Shown: positions 1 through 10,870, numbered from the stretch's first letter. The stretch: 64,000 nt of DNA from Fistularia commersonii (GCA_037954325.1 JBBMNZ010000021.1:10384616-10448615); one strand, 5' to 3'. The notes: generated by a model not told the origin, from the sequence alone. A program made the numbers and translations.

Positions 1-2200
1 TCGTCACCTTGATGACGTCATCAGAAACTAGGCCGATTCCAGCTGCCATCGTCAGGGGTTTCGATAAGCAGATATTTCCATGTTTCGGGGAAAAATGAAT
101 CCTCTGGACAGATATCTTAAGTAAGCAGGTGTGTCTTGATGCTTGGCCCGATTAACCAGTGGGTCAGGGTTTCCCTGGAGACCGTCGCAGCCTCCCCACC
201 CCAAAACAGACTCATGTCTTAATGTACAGGAAGCTGAATCACACGCGACGATTCTTTCGGAGGAGTCCAGTGCAACCTTTAATGTCCGCGGGATCAGTCT
301 GGCGCTCCTCCAGCCCACGTCTGGCAGCTTCCTCCAGAGACCCCCGGGACCCTCCAGCTGAGGGTCAGCAGGGTTTATCGCTCTGGAGAAATCTAGAAGC
401 TGGTGTGATGTGATGTAATAGACATCTGATAAGGAAAGCTGTATAAAGGCTCATCCTGCCGTGGGCCGAAGATGCCTTTGTCTGCGGCAAGTTTCACTAG
501 TGTTGATGGCTTCTTTTATGACCATATCCTTTTCACACAGTGTGCTCGCACTGCTACCAGCTAACACACACATTCACACACACACACACATACACTCACA
601 CATACACCCACCTTTCATTACAGCGAAACATTTACAGTAATTACACAGTGTAAAGCTGAGTAATTACCCAGCGGGGTCATGGTCATCGTACTCCAAAATG
701 TGTGTGTACGCTTGTTTGTGGGTGTGTGTGTATGTGTGTATGTGTGTATGTGCTTGCGTGTACGTGATAGCATGTATTAAAAGAAATACGATTTAAAGAA
801 TGTTTTAAATAGTACTTTTACCAATGTCGGATGTTTGATAATAGCCCATGAGTGCCGGATATTTTCTTTCTAAAAAAAAATTAATAATTTGTTGGCAGAC
901 CCATTATGAACTGTATTTGCATGCAATAAAAAAATTGAAGAAATAAAAAGTAGCCGTCCACGTCAAACACATTCACATCAAAATATACATGGGCATACAC
1001 GTGTACTAGGTACATACACGTACTACACTACTAGGTACACTAGGTAACATGTACACATACATACACACCTACACACACACACATGCACCTGCACATGCAC
1101 ATACACATAAATATATAAATACACATACACAAACCCACTTCCAGTTAACACTCATCTGACCGAGTGCAGTTTAAAGCTCAGGAGGTAGATTATTGTGTTG
1201 TTAGATAAACATAATCAAACATAATTAAACATAATTAATAGTGACTTTTTTTGACCCAAGGAAAGCATTATTACCAGACGTCCTTACTTTTCCATTAATG
1301 TGTACTTACGTGGCACACGAACCAATGGCTTGGAAGGATAAGGGACCTGACAAATTTTGATTTGCGTAATTGCAAATTTGAGGAATTCTAGTAGTTATTA
1401 TGTATTTAGAAAAAAATCACCCAGCCTTATTAAGTAGACCTTTAAATAAGAGATATCGGGGTGGGGGAAGACATCTGCTAGGTGCACCACCGGGCTTTCT
1501 CCTGCAAAGCCGCTGAATCTTGGAGAAATCGGTGCGATTTAAATTTTCAAACCCCTGTCTTTTATCTCCTCATCAGGGGTGAAATCTGCACTTGCACACA
1601 CACGCACAAACATGTGTTTCACTGACCAGTGAGTCTAAAAATAGCCATCACGAGCCAACTGAGACACATACTTTTGTCGCCCCATGAGGGTCAGTGGCCC
1701 GGGGGAGCAGTCCTGTCTGGCCTGAACCACCAGCACCGTTCTCATGACCCCGACCCAGAGTACATCCTGTGGCTGCAGCTCTTGTCATTTTCATGGTCCT
1801 GACTGCTCCTTCTCTGTTAGTTAGCTGCTTGGCAAGGAGGGGGTCGGCAGTTTGTCTCCTTCTGCTGGTCAGAAGAAGCACTGCAGCGTGACTAAATTCT
1901 GGAGGAATCTCCCTCTTTTCTTTCAAAATTGATGACTGTGCTAATTATAATAGTAATAAATACAAAGAAAGAGAAAATTAATTTTTTTTTTGTTGTCCAT
2001 TTGGCCCCTTTTCTCAGGGGAAAATGAACTGCATTCTTTAAATTGTATTGTTTCATATCTATGAGTACATCCAAAATTGTGAAGCGAAAAAAAATATTCA
2101 AAAAATTGTTACTGAGCCTTTCTGTTTTTTCCGAGCCTCCTGGTTGCAGTCTGAGATGTTCTCATTCACAAACATCACAATGAAACATACGAGGAATATT
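1..2200. other. Gene-free flank downstream of scratch
   Basis: No coding segment can be supported here. The stretch holds CA/GT-rich low-complexity tracts near 565-610, 700-760 and 960-1130, and otherwise AT-rich unique-looking sequence. A perfect palindromic CRE (TGACGTCA) sits at 13-20, but no promoter or exon can be tied to it inside the window. The short open frames here use low-complexity DNA and resemble no protein family. Confidence 0.6.
13..20. promoter_or_regulatory. Palindromic CRE motif TGACGTCA
   Basis: This is an exact 8-bp cAMP-response element core, the CREB/ATF site. It stands at the left edge of the window with no visible transcription start, so any function depends on sequence to the left. 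A chance occurrence is possible. Confidence 0.3.
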
Positions 2201-2208
2201 TCACTTGG

Positions 2209-2707
2209 TTTATTATCATTAGTTTATTGTCATCATTAAATTGATCAGACAGACTGAATACAGCAGGTCAGAATTGAGGCCTGTATAGGCTTTTGCTTTC
2301 AAGCAACCAATTCATAGCTTTAAAACAATTAAATTAATTTTAAAATAATTAAAAAAATACATCAAGCAATAATAAATACAAAGCTGTCAAAATTGGAAAA
2401 TAAATAGTTAAATAATTTAATAAATAGTCAAATAGGTTATTAAGTAAATAGGAAACGTTTGAGGTAAATTAAGAGCTCATTTGCATATAAAATAATACTG
2501 ACGTGTAAATTATTGCAGTTTAATATCTTTAAAAAAAATATAAAAATCATCTTCTATCTGTGATAAACACTGATTAAATAGAGAATTCCTGAATTTAAAT
2601 GATGATTATTGCTCATATCAAAAGGATGCATGCAGGTGACTTCCTGGCTCTCTATTGGGTGGATTATGACAACCTGTATAAATCGGCAAAAATGAAGTCG
2701 GGTTTTC
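2209..2707 (-). other. Probable 3' UTR of scratch
   Basis: AT-rich sequence directly follows the scratch stop codon on the minus strand. Several AATAAA hexamers read on the minus strand near its far end, including 2223-2228 and 2209-2214, so a 3' UTR of roughly 480-500 nt is plausible. The true cleavage site cannot be decided from sequence alone. Confidence 0.4.
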
Positions 2708-3486
2708 TCAGTCGGAGGCGCAGTCATCATCGGCCTGTGGTCCTTTGAAGCAGGCTGACTCGTAGTGCTTGTTCAAGTAAGACTTGAGCGCGAAGCTCTT
2801 GTGGCACCTTGTGCACGAGTAGTGCTTGAAGGCCGAGTGCGTCTGCATGTGAGCACGCAGGTTGGAGCGGTCGGCAAAGGCTTTGCCGCAGTGTGCGCAG
2901 GCGAAGGGCTTCTCACCCGTGTGGGATCTCATGTGTCCCTGCAGCAGCCAAGGCCTGCTGAAGGCCTTGCCGCACACCGTGCACTCATGCTTGAGGTCAT
3001 GCGTGAGCATGTGCATAGCCAGAGCTGGCATGGACACATACAGCTTGTGGCAGGTGGGACACTTCCTAGCCTGCTGGCTGTCCAGGCTGCGGTGAGTTTG
3101 CTTGTGTCTGCTCAGGTTGGACGACGTGGCGTAGGATTTGCCACACTCACCGCACACGTGGCGGCCTTTGGATTTCGGGGTGTAGTCATCTGAGGCGTCG
3201 CCTTCGCTTTCACCCGACTGGATGTCTGCCCTGCAGAGGCGCCTCTGCTCAGACCTCTGGCGTCCGTCAGATATCAGGAAGGCACTGATGGTGCCACTGC
3301 TGTCGGACTCCACTGTAGCACTGGAAGAGGGGCTGTCTGGATTCTCCATGTCGTGATCAGAGAACTCCTCCCCGCTGCTCCCACCACCGCATCCTGGGGA
3401 GTAGAGGGCCTCCGGGGAGGGACCGGTCTGCTCACAGTCATTCCTGCTTTGCAACACTGAAGGAATGATGTAATCATGAATGTAGC
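2708..3486 (-). CDS. scrt: scratch exon 2 (linker and all five zinc fingers)
   Basis: The acceptor is a pyrimidine-rich tract ending gcag, immediately before GCTACATTCATG on the minus strand. The frame enters with two bases completing Gly52, then reads GYIHDYI. The stop is TGA at 2710-2708. An upstream in-frame methionine exists but lies in the intron; the SNAG exon supplies the real start. All fingers keep their zinc ligands. Confidence 0.95.
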
Positions 3487-4483
3487 CTGCAAAAAGAAAT
3501 AAAACATGAAGACACACAGAGCCAAATGCATGAATTCCAAATGAGCAGCAGCATCACTTCAACACTTTGAATGTAGGTCATGATGTCAGATGACTAAAAT
3601 GTTGGGGATCTGCAACCTGATGTATTCAGACCCTCAAAGCTAGACAATTTGCTGATAAGAAAATGTGTTTTCATCGAAGTCTAAACTCCAGGTGTGAGAC
3701 TTGGATAAGATCTATCAACAGTGGTTTGAGTTGTTACAAACCTCGTGTCATAGCATCATGGCCGTGCATGTACTCAAATATGTTTTTCTATCGCATTAAA
3801 TCCGTATTTTTTACTTGTTACACAAGTGATGTAACATCTTGGCTGCCTTTGCGTTTGGATCTCAGAGACTCATTGAGACACACTGTTGTGTTTTGTTTTT
3901 TTTTCTAGCAGATGCACTGGTACAGATTAGAAATGTCAAATTTCATTGTTTTGCATGATGGTCTGGACTGGAAATCCCTGCAAGGCTAGGGAGGATGGTG
4001 GAGAAGTCCATCAGGACCTCACCAGAGCCCACAACATCAGAGGAGACCCCTCCCAGCCCGCCTTCTCAACCAGAAAGGTGAGATTCAGCAACAGCTTCTT
4101 CCCACACGTCTTAACACTGTTCAACTGTGAAATATACCGTCCACTTGCTATGCAAGATACACTACGGGCAATATATTTAAACATGCTGTTAATTGATATC
4201 AACTATATTTTCCTACATTCTTAAATATGGTTAATTTTCATGAGAATCCATGCACTATTTCAATTAACTTTTCTGAACAAAATGGTGCTATTTTGTCACG
4301 GTTCTGAGCCAGAGCAACAGGATTTTGTTGCTGATGTACATTTTCTGAAAATGTGGAGTCCGAATGACAACAAAAATCAGTCTTGGTCTGAATCTATCTG
4401 CATGGTTTATATTTCCATTTAACTTTCCTAAACTTTCAATTCCTTCCATTGTGTATAATATTTTATTTCCCTTGTACATAGAG

Positions 4484-4574
<91 letters not shown>

Positions 4575-6898
4575 ACAGGGAAACATGTTTCCTTTCTGTG
4601 CAAGTAACAATTAAAACTTATTTTTGGGAACCTAACAAGTATGTTGGCTTTCTTAATCTCAATAAGTAGTCATTTCATTCATTTTCTGCACTTCTTATGA
4701 GATGAGATGAGATGAGATGAGATGAGATGAGATGAGATGAGATGAGATGAGATGAGATGAGATGAGATGACATATATTTCATTGATCCCAGGATTGGAAA
4801 ATTATATGGCAGCAGCAGCATAACATACAAAGGATAGAAAGTGAAAATCAATAAAATAAAATAAAATAAAATAAAATAAAATAAAATAAAATAAAATAAA
4901 ATAAAATAAAATCTGAAAGTATAAAAAGTCCTCCACTCTGGGCCGTGGGGTTGCTGCAGCCTATCCCAGCTGTTATTGGGTGAGAGGCAGGGTTCATTCT
5001 GGACTGGTGGCCAGTCCAAGGTCTCCAAGTTAGGTCTCCAAGCTACCCTATGCATGTACTTTGTACTGTCAGAGGAAACCCACAAAGACATGGGAGTCGA
5101 ACCAGAAAATTCTTTTATAAGGCGGAAGTGCTAACCACTGCACCAATCAATAAGTTGTGAAATTGTCTTAACCTAGTCAGGTAACTCTAAAGTAGTACTG
5201 ATGAGATTAATGTCTTCAGGTCTGCAGTCATGTAATACGAAGAGAACACGGCAATAAATAAACCTTTTTAAGAATTGTGATTTTTTAAGGTGTAAGAAAA
5301 AAAATCGTATGTTACGAAGTCCGCATGATCCTATTCTCATCAGTGGCGACTTCTGCAGTGTTTTGATGTTAAACACATGCAGGAGGATGGAACCCCATCA
5401 GGCTCTCCATAACCTCTGATGAAAAGTGAGCCGGAGCTGCAATCAATATCCAGCCCATACAGGAAGCAGTTTGTAAGTGGCAGGTTCAGCAGGCCGCAGC
5501 CATGAAATATTCATCAGGCAGTTCTGTCTCCATCAGTAGTTCCTCTGGCTGCAACAAGTGCTTCCAGAAAAGAAAAAAAATAGAAAAATATCTTGGAAGC
5601 TGTTGTGGTTGAATATCAGTCAAACACAATGTGCTGACTTGGACCGAATCATTTGCCTCCTAATCGATCATCTGTCACTGTTGCCGCTGTGGGCGGCAGC
5701 AGCGGCAGTGTTGTGTTCTCACTGTAAGGAATGGGGGGGGATCAGACCCTGAGCAGTGAAATCCCCTTCAATCACTGAATCATTTTAATCAGATCACCCC
5801 CCCCCCCCACACACACACACACACACACACACACGTGGGGTTTCGCAGCACAGTGAGTGACAGGTGGGGAGCTGCCATTTTGGCACAGAGGGAGGGGTGC
5901 AGGGGTGCCTAGGGAAGGGGGGGTTGACTGATCTTGACAGCAGTCCATGGTATATTGAGACCCCCCCCCGCAAGCACACACACACACACACAAGACACAC
6001 ACACACACACTTGAACACAAAGGGAAGCAGACAGCTGGCACCCTGAATCTCAGAGACAAATGATTCAACTTGAATACAAGAACTCAGGGGGCAGATCTCG
6101 CTGGTTTGTTTGTAGTGTGTGTGTGTATGTGTGTGTATGTGTGTGTTGGGGGGGGGGTGACACATTTCTTTGGACCCCCAGCACATTAAAAAAAAAATCC
6201 CAGCCCCTGCTAATATTACTCTCTGTAGAAATCACAGGCATCACCCTCTGTTTTCCGCCAAATGATAAGAGCCTTGCCAGACGGATTACGTTGCTGCAAC
6301 TCGACTCCTTGCGGCAATCAGCATCCTGCAAGGATGCATCTCTCGGATGGAGAGATGAGGTGGAAGTGGCGGCGGAGGGAGGAGGGGGTGATAAGAGGGG
6401 AGACTCAAGGGCAACTGCGGCATCTAAGGACGACATGGTCCCGCGTGGCTATCTGCTTCCCCCCACTACCACCACCACCACTTCTCTGACAAAGACTTCC
6501 TCCCACATTTGTGATCTGCTCCCGGAGTTAAGCTGATTGACCTGAATCCAAGCATCCGCCGAGTTAGAAAACAAAAAGTCCCGACTGAAAAAGGGGAGGG
6601 AGGGAAGGGGCGAATCTATTGTTTTAGAGAGAGTGGAGCATCACGCGAGAGCGAGAGTAAATCAAAAAGCAGAGGGACATACGTGTGGATAAAGAAATGG
6701 GGGGTGGGAGAGAAAGTGGTTAGGAGACATTCAGAAAGACTCACCATTTTCACTCAGACGCACAGCCAAGTTGGTGGCCGACTCTGTGATGGCATGTGTG
6801 ACGGCGTGAGCTTCATCCCAGTGCTGCTGGTGATGGTAGTAGCTTGAAGACGAGGAGTCGTGAACCTTCGGCTGCTTAACCAGAAAGGAACGAGGCAT
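2708..6898 (-). CDS. scrt: Scratch-family SNAG/C2H2 zinc-finger transcriptional repressor (two exons)
   Basis: The coding sequence joins exon 1 (6898-6745) to exon 2 (3486-2708), 933 nt including stop, giving 310 aa. The protein opens with MPRSFLVK, the SNAG motif that recruits LSD1/CoREST-type corepressors in the Snail superfamily. A serine/acidic-rich linker follows, with EEFSDHD and an AFLISDGR motif near residues 90-127. Five C2H2 fingers lie at about 161-183, 192-214, 218-240, 246-268 and 274-297. Finger 5 ends KSYLNKHYESAC, which is the Scratch signature and differs from Snail/Slug (HKHEESGC type). Known role: a neuronal nuclear repressor that binds E-box CAGGTG/CACCTG sites, acting in neuronal delamination, migration and survival. 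The intron splits the codon after N51, with GT and AG at its ends. Which paralogue this is (scrt1, scrt2 or the third fish scratch) I cannot settle. The linker resembles SCRT2 somewhat (EEYSDPES), but the N-terminus is divergent. Confidence 0.95.
3946..4600 (+). mobile_element. L2-like LINE 3' fragment ending in a TTG array
   Basis: The plus-strand translation contains FSTRKVRFSNSFFPHVLTLFN. This matches the general pattern of the C-terminal end of fish L2/Rex-type ORF2 proteins, where an arginine-rich stretch is followed by NSFFP and a leucine-rich LFN. A 3' UTR-like region follows and ends at a long TTG microsatellite. Only the last ~60 codons survive, as expected of a 5'-truncated insertion. 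Family assignment is from memory of the motif. Confidence 0.6.
4483..4574 (+). repeat. (TTG)n microsatellite, about 30 units
   Basis: This is an uninterrupted trinucleotide array at the 3' end of the L2-like fragment. It probably grew out of the element's simple-repeat tail. The leucine and threonine runs predicted from it are artefacts. Confidence 0.95.
4697..4835 (-). mobile_element. LINE 3' tail (minus strand) with (TCATC)n array
   Basis: Read on the minus strand, a segment resembling the fish LINE end 'aattttccaatcctgggatcaatgaaat' runs straight into 14 tandem 5-bp units (GATGA on plus, 4701-4770). Many fish LINEs end with a 'gggatcaataaagt' motif followed by a short repeated tail. Here that tail has expanded into a microsatellite. 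A related segment in the same sense occurs at about 25.69-25.80 kb. Confidence 0.55.
4851..4912. repeat. (AAAAT)n microsatellite
   Basis: A perfect pentamer array of about 12 units lies between the LINE tail and the next dispersed repeat. It may be a second retroelement tail. Confidence 0.9.
4920..5135 (-). mobile_element. Dispersed fish repeat (SINE-like body)
   Basis: It contains 'gcagcctatcccagctg', 'gggtgagaggcagggttcattctgg' and 'gtggccagtccaaggt' type blocks in the order expected of the minus orientation of the abundant fish unit seen whole at 23003-23170. It is degenerate and lacks the tRNA-like head. Confidence 0.5.
6745..6898 (-). CDS. scrt: scratch exon 1 (SNAG motif exon)
   Basis: The ATG at 6898-6896 opens MPRSFLVKQPKVHDSSSSSY. 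The start is fixed by the SNAG motif, which must be N-terminal. The exon encodes 51 complete codons plus one base and ends AATG|gtgagt. Exon 1 of Snail/Scratch genes characteristically carries just SNAG and little else, so the structure fits the family. The stretch after SNAG is Ser/His-rich and unlike mammalian SCRT1 or SCRT2. Confidence 0.93.
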
Positions 6899-7215
6899 TT
6901 TTTTTTCCCTGATGCAACAAAAAAAAAAAAAAAAAACTGACCTAAATCCTCATAGATGGACGTGGGATGTGTTGGGGTTTTTTTTTTTCTTCTTTTTTTT
7001 CCTTATTTTCTTTTTCTTTTTTTTTCTGAGAGTCCAGGCGCGTCCTAGAAATCACTGGAAAAACGCTTTTAAAAAAATATCTATGCTAGATGAGGTTGAT
7101 GGGAAAGAGAAAGAAAGAATGAGAGCAGAGGAGAGGAAGGATGGAGATGAGAGAGAGGGAGAGAGAGAGAGAGAGAGAAAGAGAAAGAGAGAGAGAGAGA
7201 GAGAGAGGGAGAGAC
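6899..7215 (-). other. Probable 5' UTR of scratch with A-, U- and CU-tracts
   Basis: On the mRNA strand this begins with a CU-repeat (plus-strand GA array, 7149-7215). It then has a long A-rich block (plus T tracts 6978-7025), a pure U tract of 18 nt (plus A's 6919-6936) and an A-run abutting the AUG. The start is inferred from the TATA box about 25-30 bp upstream. The UTR is about 315 nt long and unusually rich in homopolymers. Confidence 0.5.
7149..7215. repeat. (GA)n tract at the scratch transcription start region
   Basis: An imperfect GA/GAAA array on plus corresponds to CU-repeat RNA at the presumed 5' end of scratch. GA arrays in promoters can bind GAGA-type factors and form triplex DNA. 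Function here is speculative. Confidence 0.85.
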
Positions 7216-7239
7216 TAGCTGAGCTCAGCATCCTGCTGC

Positions 7240-7246
7240 CTTTATA
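7240..7246 (-). promoter_or_regulatory. TATA box of scratch
   Basis: The minus strand reads CCATATAAAGGCAG, a good TATAAAG match. It is oriented toward the SNAG exon and lies about 340 bp upstream of its ATG. The predicted start is near 7210-7216. No competing start signal stands closer to the ATG. Confidence 0.55.
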
Positions 7247-7261
7247 TGGAGCCCCAAAGAT

Positions 7262-7267
7262 CAGGTG
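7262..7267. promoter_or_regulatory. E-box CAGGTG/CACCTG beside the scratch TATA box
   Basis: The perfect Snail/Scratch recognition core lies 15 bp upstream of the TATA box. The same core is bound by proneural bHLH factors. It could serve autorepression, as known for Snail genes, or activation. A second E-box, CACGTG, is at 7483-7488. Confidence 0.35.
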
Positions 7268-7363
7268 GTGCTTGGAAGAGGGCGCTGCTTAGCATTAATC
7301 CATCAAACATCCCAGGGGACACACATCACATTACCACGAGCCGTCTGTGCTTCTCCCTCAAAC

Positions 7364-7402
7364 ACACACACACACACATGCACACACACACACACACACA
7401 CA
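7364..7402. repeat. (CA)n microsatellite upstream of scratch
   Basis: CA dinucleotide array interrupted by a single TG, in a C-rich context. Confidence 0.9.
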
Positions 7403-7409
7403 CTCACAT

Positions 7410-8115
7410 CCTCCCCCCCTCCTCTAACCGGTCCAGCTCCCCTCTCCCAGAGAGGGAGGGGCAGACAATAGTGGTGCAGCAGCACGTGGGTGACACTACA
7501 GACAACATCTTGTCCGCCATTGTATGTCAATGAAGTAGCTAACAAAATTTATGCTGCTCCGAACACACTCCGCGGCCGACCCCCACCTCGCACCCCAACC
7601 CCGCGCCCCCCATGATTCATATTCATCCTGCTCATTGTTGGAATCCTGCCCTGTGAATTATCATATGGCCATGTTTGGATCAGTTTTCATCAGATTCAGG
7701 TCAGACTGATATTATCTTTCATTTGACGGGATTCCCGTTAATCAGAGATCATCCACGTGCGCGTAAGTCTTGGTTCGTTTCTTTTGTTTTTATTCAAACT
7801 ATTCTATTCATTTTTTTTATTTTTTCTATTTTTTTAAGTTTCCTTTTGAAAACACGTGACTGAGGCCTCAGTCCCTTTCTCATTTGAATTTTTTTTTAAA
7901 TCAGTATTTTTTGGATTCTTTGGTGTTTGGCGCCAGAATAGCTGTTTCTTAGTCTTTTAATCACCTACTGAATAATCTAATAGGTAATAAAAATATTCGA
8001 ATACCTATAAATGCATTCCTTTTACATTGTACCGTAATTTCCATCTTCAAATTTGTTGTCATTTTATATAAAACACGAGTAGTTAGCTTACATTTTATGT
8101 TTTTCATTAATGTAG
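7410..8115. other. Upstream flank of scratch, no gene
   Basis: A CpG- and C-rich patch occurs at about 7560-7615, followed by AT-rich DNA. No coding signal is seen. The patch and the CACGTG box may be part of the scratch upstream regulatory region. Confidence 0.4.
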
Positions 8116-8117
8116 AT

Positions 8118-8290
8118 ATGTGGCTCAGTTCCCTCGAATGGGACGGTTGGCAGTTTTATTCCAGGTTCCTCCTGCATGTTGAAGTGCCCTCGGGCAAGAC
8201 AATTACCCCCAAGCTGCCCCCAATGGCCTGGTTTGCGTCTTGCACGATGAATGCAAATCTGAAAGCACTCTATAAGTTAACACCATATAA
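8118..8290 (+). mobile_element. tRNA-derived SINE-like repeat copy
   Basis: The sequence runs 'gtggctcagtt...', a degenerate B-box region, 'catgttgaagtgccctcgggcaagacaatt' and a C-rich block. This is the order of the common fish unit in which a tRNA-like head is followed by 'gaagtgtccttgggcaagaca'. It is the same family as the minus-strand copy at 14100-14281. Confidence 0.55.
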
Positions 8291-8900
8291 TTAAATATAA
8301 TTCTCACATATTTGGATATGTGTATGTACAATGCAACAAATATGTCAATATAGTCTAATATATTTGCATAGCTTTATTAAATGGATTCTAATTTTGGGTA
8401 CGAAACTGTAATTTAGAACCAATAACTTTTTGACAATAATACATTAATTTTCACAGAAATTCAACTATTATTTGCTTGCATTTCCTTATTTTGATTCTTC
8501 CAGACAATTTTCGGAGCCATAGTTAAACATGGAAGAGTTTGATTTTGTCACATTTGCTCTATATTAACACACACATGCACACATCTGATGACCCTGCAGA
8601 CCCTCCATAAAACCGTACAACCCTCATCTGGAGAGAGGAAGTCCCTCCCATTGCTGGGCTGACCTCTGGATGGATGGAAGGTTACGGGGTCATAATCTCA
8701 CAGATGGCTCTGCGACATACAGTTTTGCTCAGTAATCAAATTTATAATCTGGGATTTTCCTCCGAAAAGCTCCATCAGTCACACGTTGACACCCAGTGTC
8801 TCACTAAGTGTTCATCTACAAGGGGATGATAGCACAATTTATAATTTGTTGTCGTCGATTGTAATATTGTTGTTGTACATTTCATTTCTATATTATATTC

Positions 8901-9060
8901 TATTATGTTATGTTATGTTGTGTTGTGTTGTGTTGTGTTGTGTTGTGTTGTGTTGTGTTGTGTTGTGTTGTGTTGTGTTGTGTTGTGTTATGTTATGTTA
9001 TGTTATGTTATATTATATTATATTATATTATATTATATTATATTATATTATATTATATTA
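8901..9060 (+). repeat. Layered pentanucleotide array (TATTA/TGTTA/TGTTG)
   Basis: Consecutive perfect 5-bp units: TATTA once, TGTTA twice (8906-8915), TGTTG 14 times (8916-8985), TGTTA five times (8986-9010), then TATTA ten times (9011-9060). Only positions 2 and 5 of the unit change, so the array is built in nested blocks around a TGTTG core. It is not protein coding despite an open frame. Confidence 0.95.
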
Positions 9061-10690
9061 ATTTTTTTCCCCCCATTTTAGATCAATTTCGGTCTGGTTC
9101 AAGACATTTTTTTCTTGAAAGTCATCAAGTACGTTTTCGGAGAAATTTCCAAACAAAGTATTTATGAACATGGTTTTGTTCATACGTACTAAGTTAATGG
9201 ATATGGCAGAGGTTCAAACATTAGGGTACATCTCCAAGATAGATACAATACAAAAAGTTGGAAAATTGTGGGGTAAAAATAAATTAGTAATGAGTTTATT
9301 AACAATATACTCATAAATTGGGGGGTTCGTCACAAACCAATTAAAAATACGTTTCCTCCTTGCTCAATGTTGCTCTTCCAGATGGGATACACTGGGTTTC
9401 CCTTGTGACTCATAAATGGCGTCAACTTCTAGAACACTTTCACACCTTGAGATTTCGAAGCACTTTATATTGGATTCACCCATTCATAATTTGAGTTCTA
9501 CCAACTGAGCCCCAGCCGCCCAGCTGGAGGTCAGAGGGACAACAGAAAAGTGTCTTTTTTAACAGCTCCTTTAAAAAAATATCCGGACACCAATTATTTT
9601 CATTTGTTGCTGATGTATGTGCATTCACTCATTGATCAAATCCACTGCAGAGTGAGTTAAAGAAAAAAATTCAGCACTCGCGTTGACACACACCAGGGCT
9701 TCCTCAGAGGCAAAACCTTCTCCAGGTCCAGAAACATGGACTGGATGATGCCAACAAAACCCCTCAGGCTCTCAGTAACAGCGAGGATGAGGAGCTGATC
9801 TAATATTCAGCCAGAGCCTCCTTTCCTTTCCAGTTTGGAAGAAAGCTTCGCCTTTGAGTCCAAGGATCTTCACCCTGACCTCGAAGGAGCAGCACTGAAG
9901 AGGCCTGAAAAGACCCACAGATGCCTCTCATCCAAATTGGTGCCATTGAGGAGATCCAAGTGTCGTAAGCAGTTAAGGAGGAGATCCCCCTCCCACACCT
10001 CCTCAGCCTGCTTGTGGATGATCCGGGGTGGGGGGGGGCGTTTGGGAGCCTGACCAGTGATGTCATCACGGCAGAATTCTGACTCCCACCGGGCTGGCGC
10101 CGGAGGAGTTAATCACATCCCGTCGTTTGGAAAAATAAACGCAGGTCCTTTCACTGAGGCGTCTTTTCAACAACAAATCCTCTGCTCTGCCGCCTGACAA
10201 TGAGGCAGCTGCTGTCACTGAATGACTCTGATTGTCTCTTTTCTTTTCATCCACTCAATCAAGAAGGAAAAGGAGAATTTTTCCCTCTTCAAAAGCCATG
10301 TTATTTTTAGTGTTTTTCGACAGGCAGGAGCTCAGGACTTAGTTTGTGCGGCACACCTCCAAGCCAACTGTGTTTTCTTGTCTTTGCTCAGTCCCCAGCG
10401 ACGTTTGATTTCCACGCATTTGCTATCTGGGACATCGACGTAAAATAATTCGACAGCAGTCGCGAGCGATCCCGTAATCCGTTTGAAACGAACACACCCT
10501 GCACATTCTGCCAAATGATTATTTATAGCCATTTATTTATATTTATTTAACTATAATGACTGTAGCTTATTTATAGTAATTTCTTATCTTATTTGTAAAC
10601 TCATCTTGTTCATTTTTTGGTTGATTTTTGGTTCACTTCATGATTTCATGCTGGAGTAATTCCTCCCTTATCGTGACGCTGTTTTTTATA
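9061..10690. other. Intergenic stretch, no identifiable gene
   Basis: A SINE-like remnant (minus strand 'ctggggctcagttggtagaa') lies at about 9420-9525. The block 9690-10060 is GC-richer and open in places on both strands, but shows no family resemblance or consistent splice pattern. The rest is unique AT-rich DNA. Confidence 0.4.
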
Positions 10691-10699
10691 ATTATTTTC

Positions 10700-10870
10700 A
10701 CTTATTGATTGGGCTGGAGCCTATCCCATGTGTCTTTGGGCGAGAGATGGGGTGACCTGGAGCAGAAGCCTGTCAATCACAGGGCAGCATATGGAGACAA
10801 ACATCCATTCACTTTTTTATTCACACATCTAGGCAGTATAGGGCCTCGTGCATGTATTTGAACTATGGGA
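10700..10870 (-). mobile_element. Dispersed fish repeat body
   Basis: 'gggctggagcctatccca', 'gggcgagagatgggg' and 'cacagggcagcatatggagacaaacatccattcac' follow in the order of the minus orientation of the abundant fish unit. It lacks head and tail and is degenerate. Confidence 0.55.

Larger units (their letters stand above)
3487..6744 (-). other. scratch intron 1, filled with retroelement ends and microsatellites
   Basis: This 3.26-kb intron has a donor at 6744-6743 (AATG|gtgagt) and an acceptor at 3488-3487. It contains an L2-like LINE 3' end with a TTG tail, a second LINE 3' tail in the opposite orientation with a GATGA array, an AAAAT array, a dispersed fish repeat, and CA and GT tracts at 5810-5834, 5981-6010 and 6115-6146. 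Between 5150 and 5800 and between 6180 and 6740 I see nothing further that can be identified. Confidence 0.8.

Noticed and set aside
2765..3193. Plus-strand open frame of 142 codons opposite the zinc-finger exon
   Set aside because: Antisense shadow of the conserved scratch exon.
4428..4669. Poly-leucine and poly-threonine open frames
   Set aside because: Artefacts of the TTG microsatellite.
8786..9167. Long Leu/Cys/Val/Tyr open frames
   Set aside because: Products of the pentanucleotide array, not a protein.
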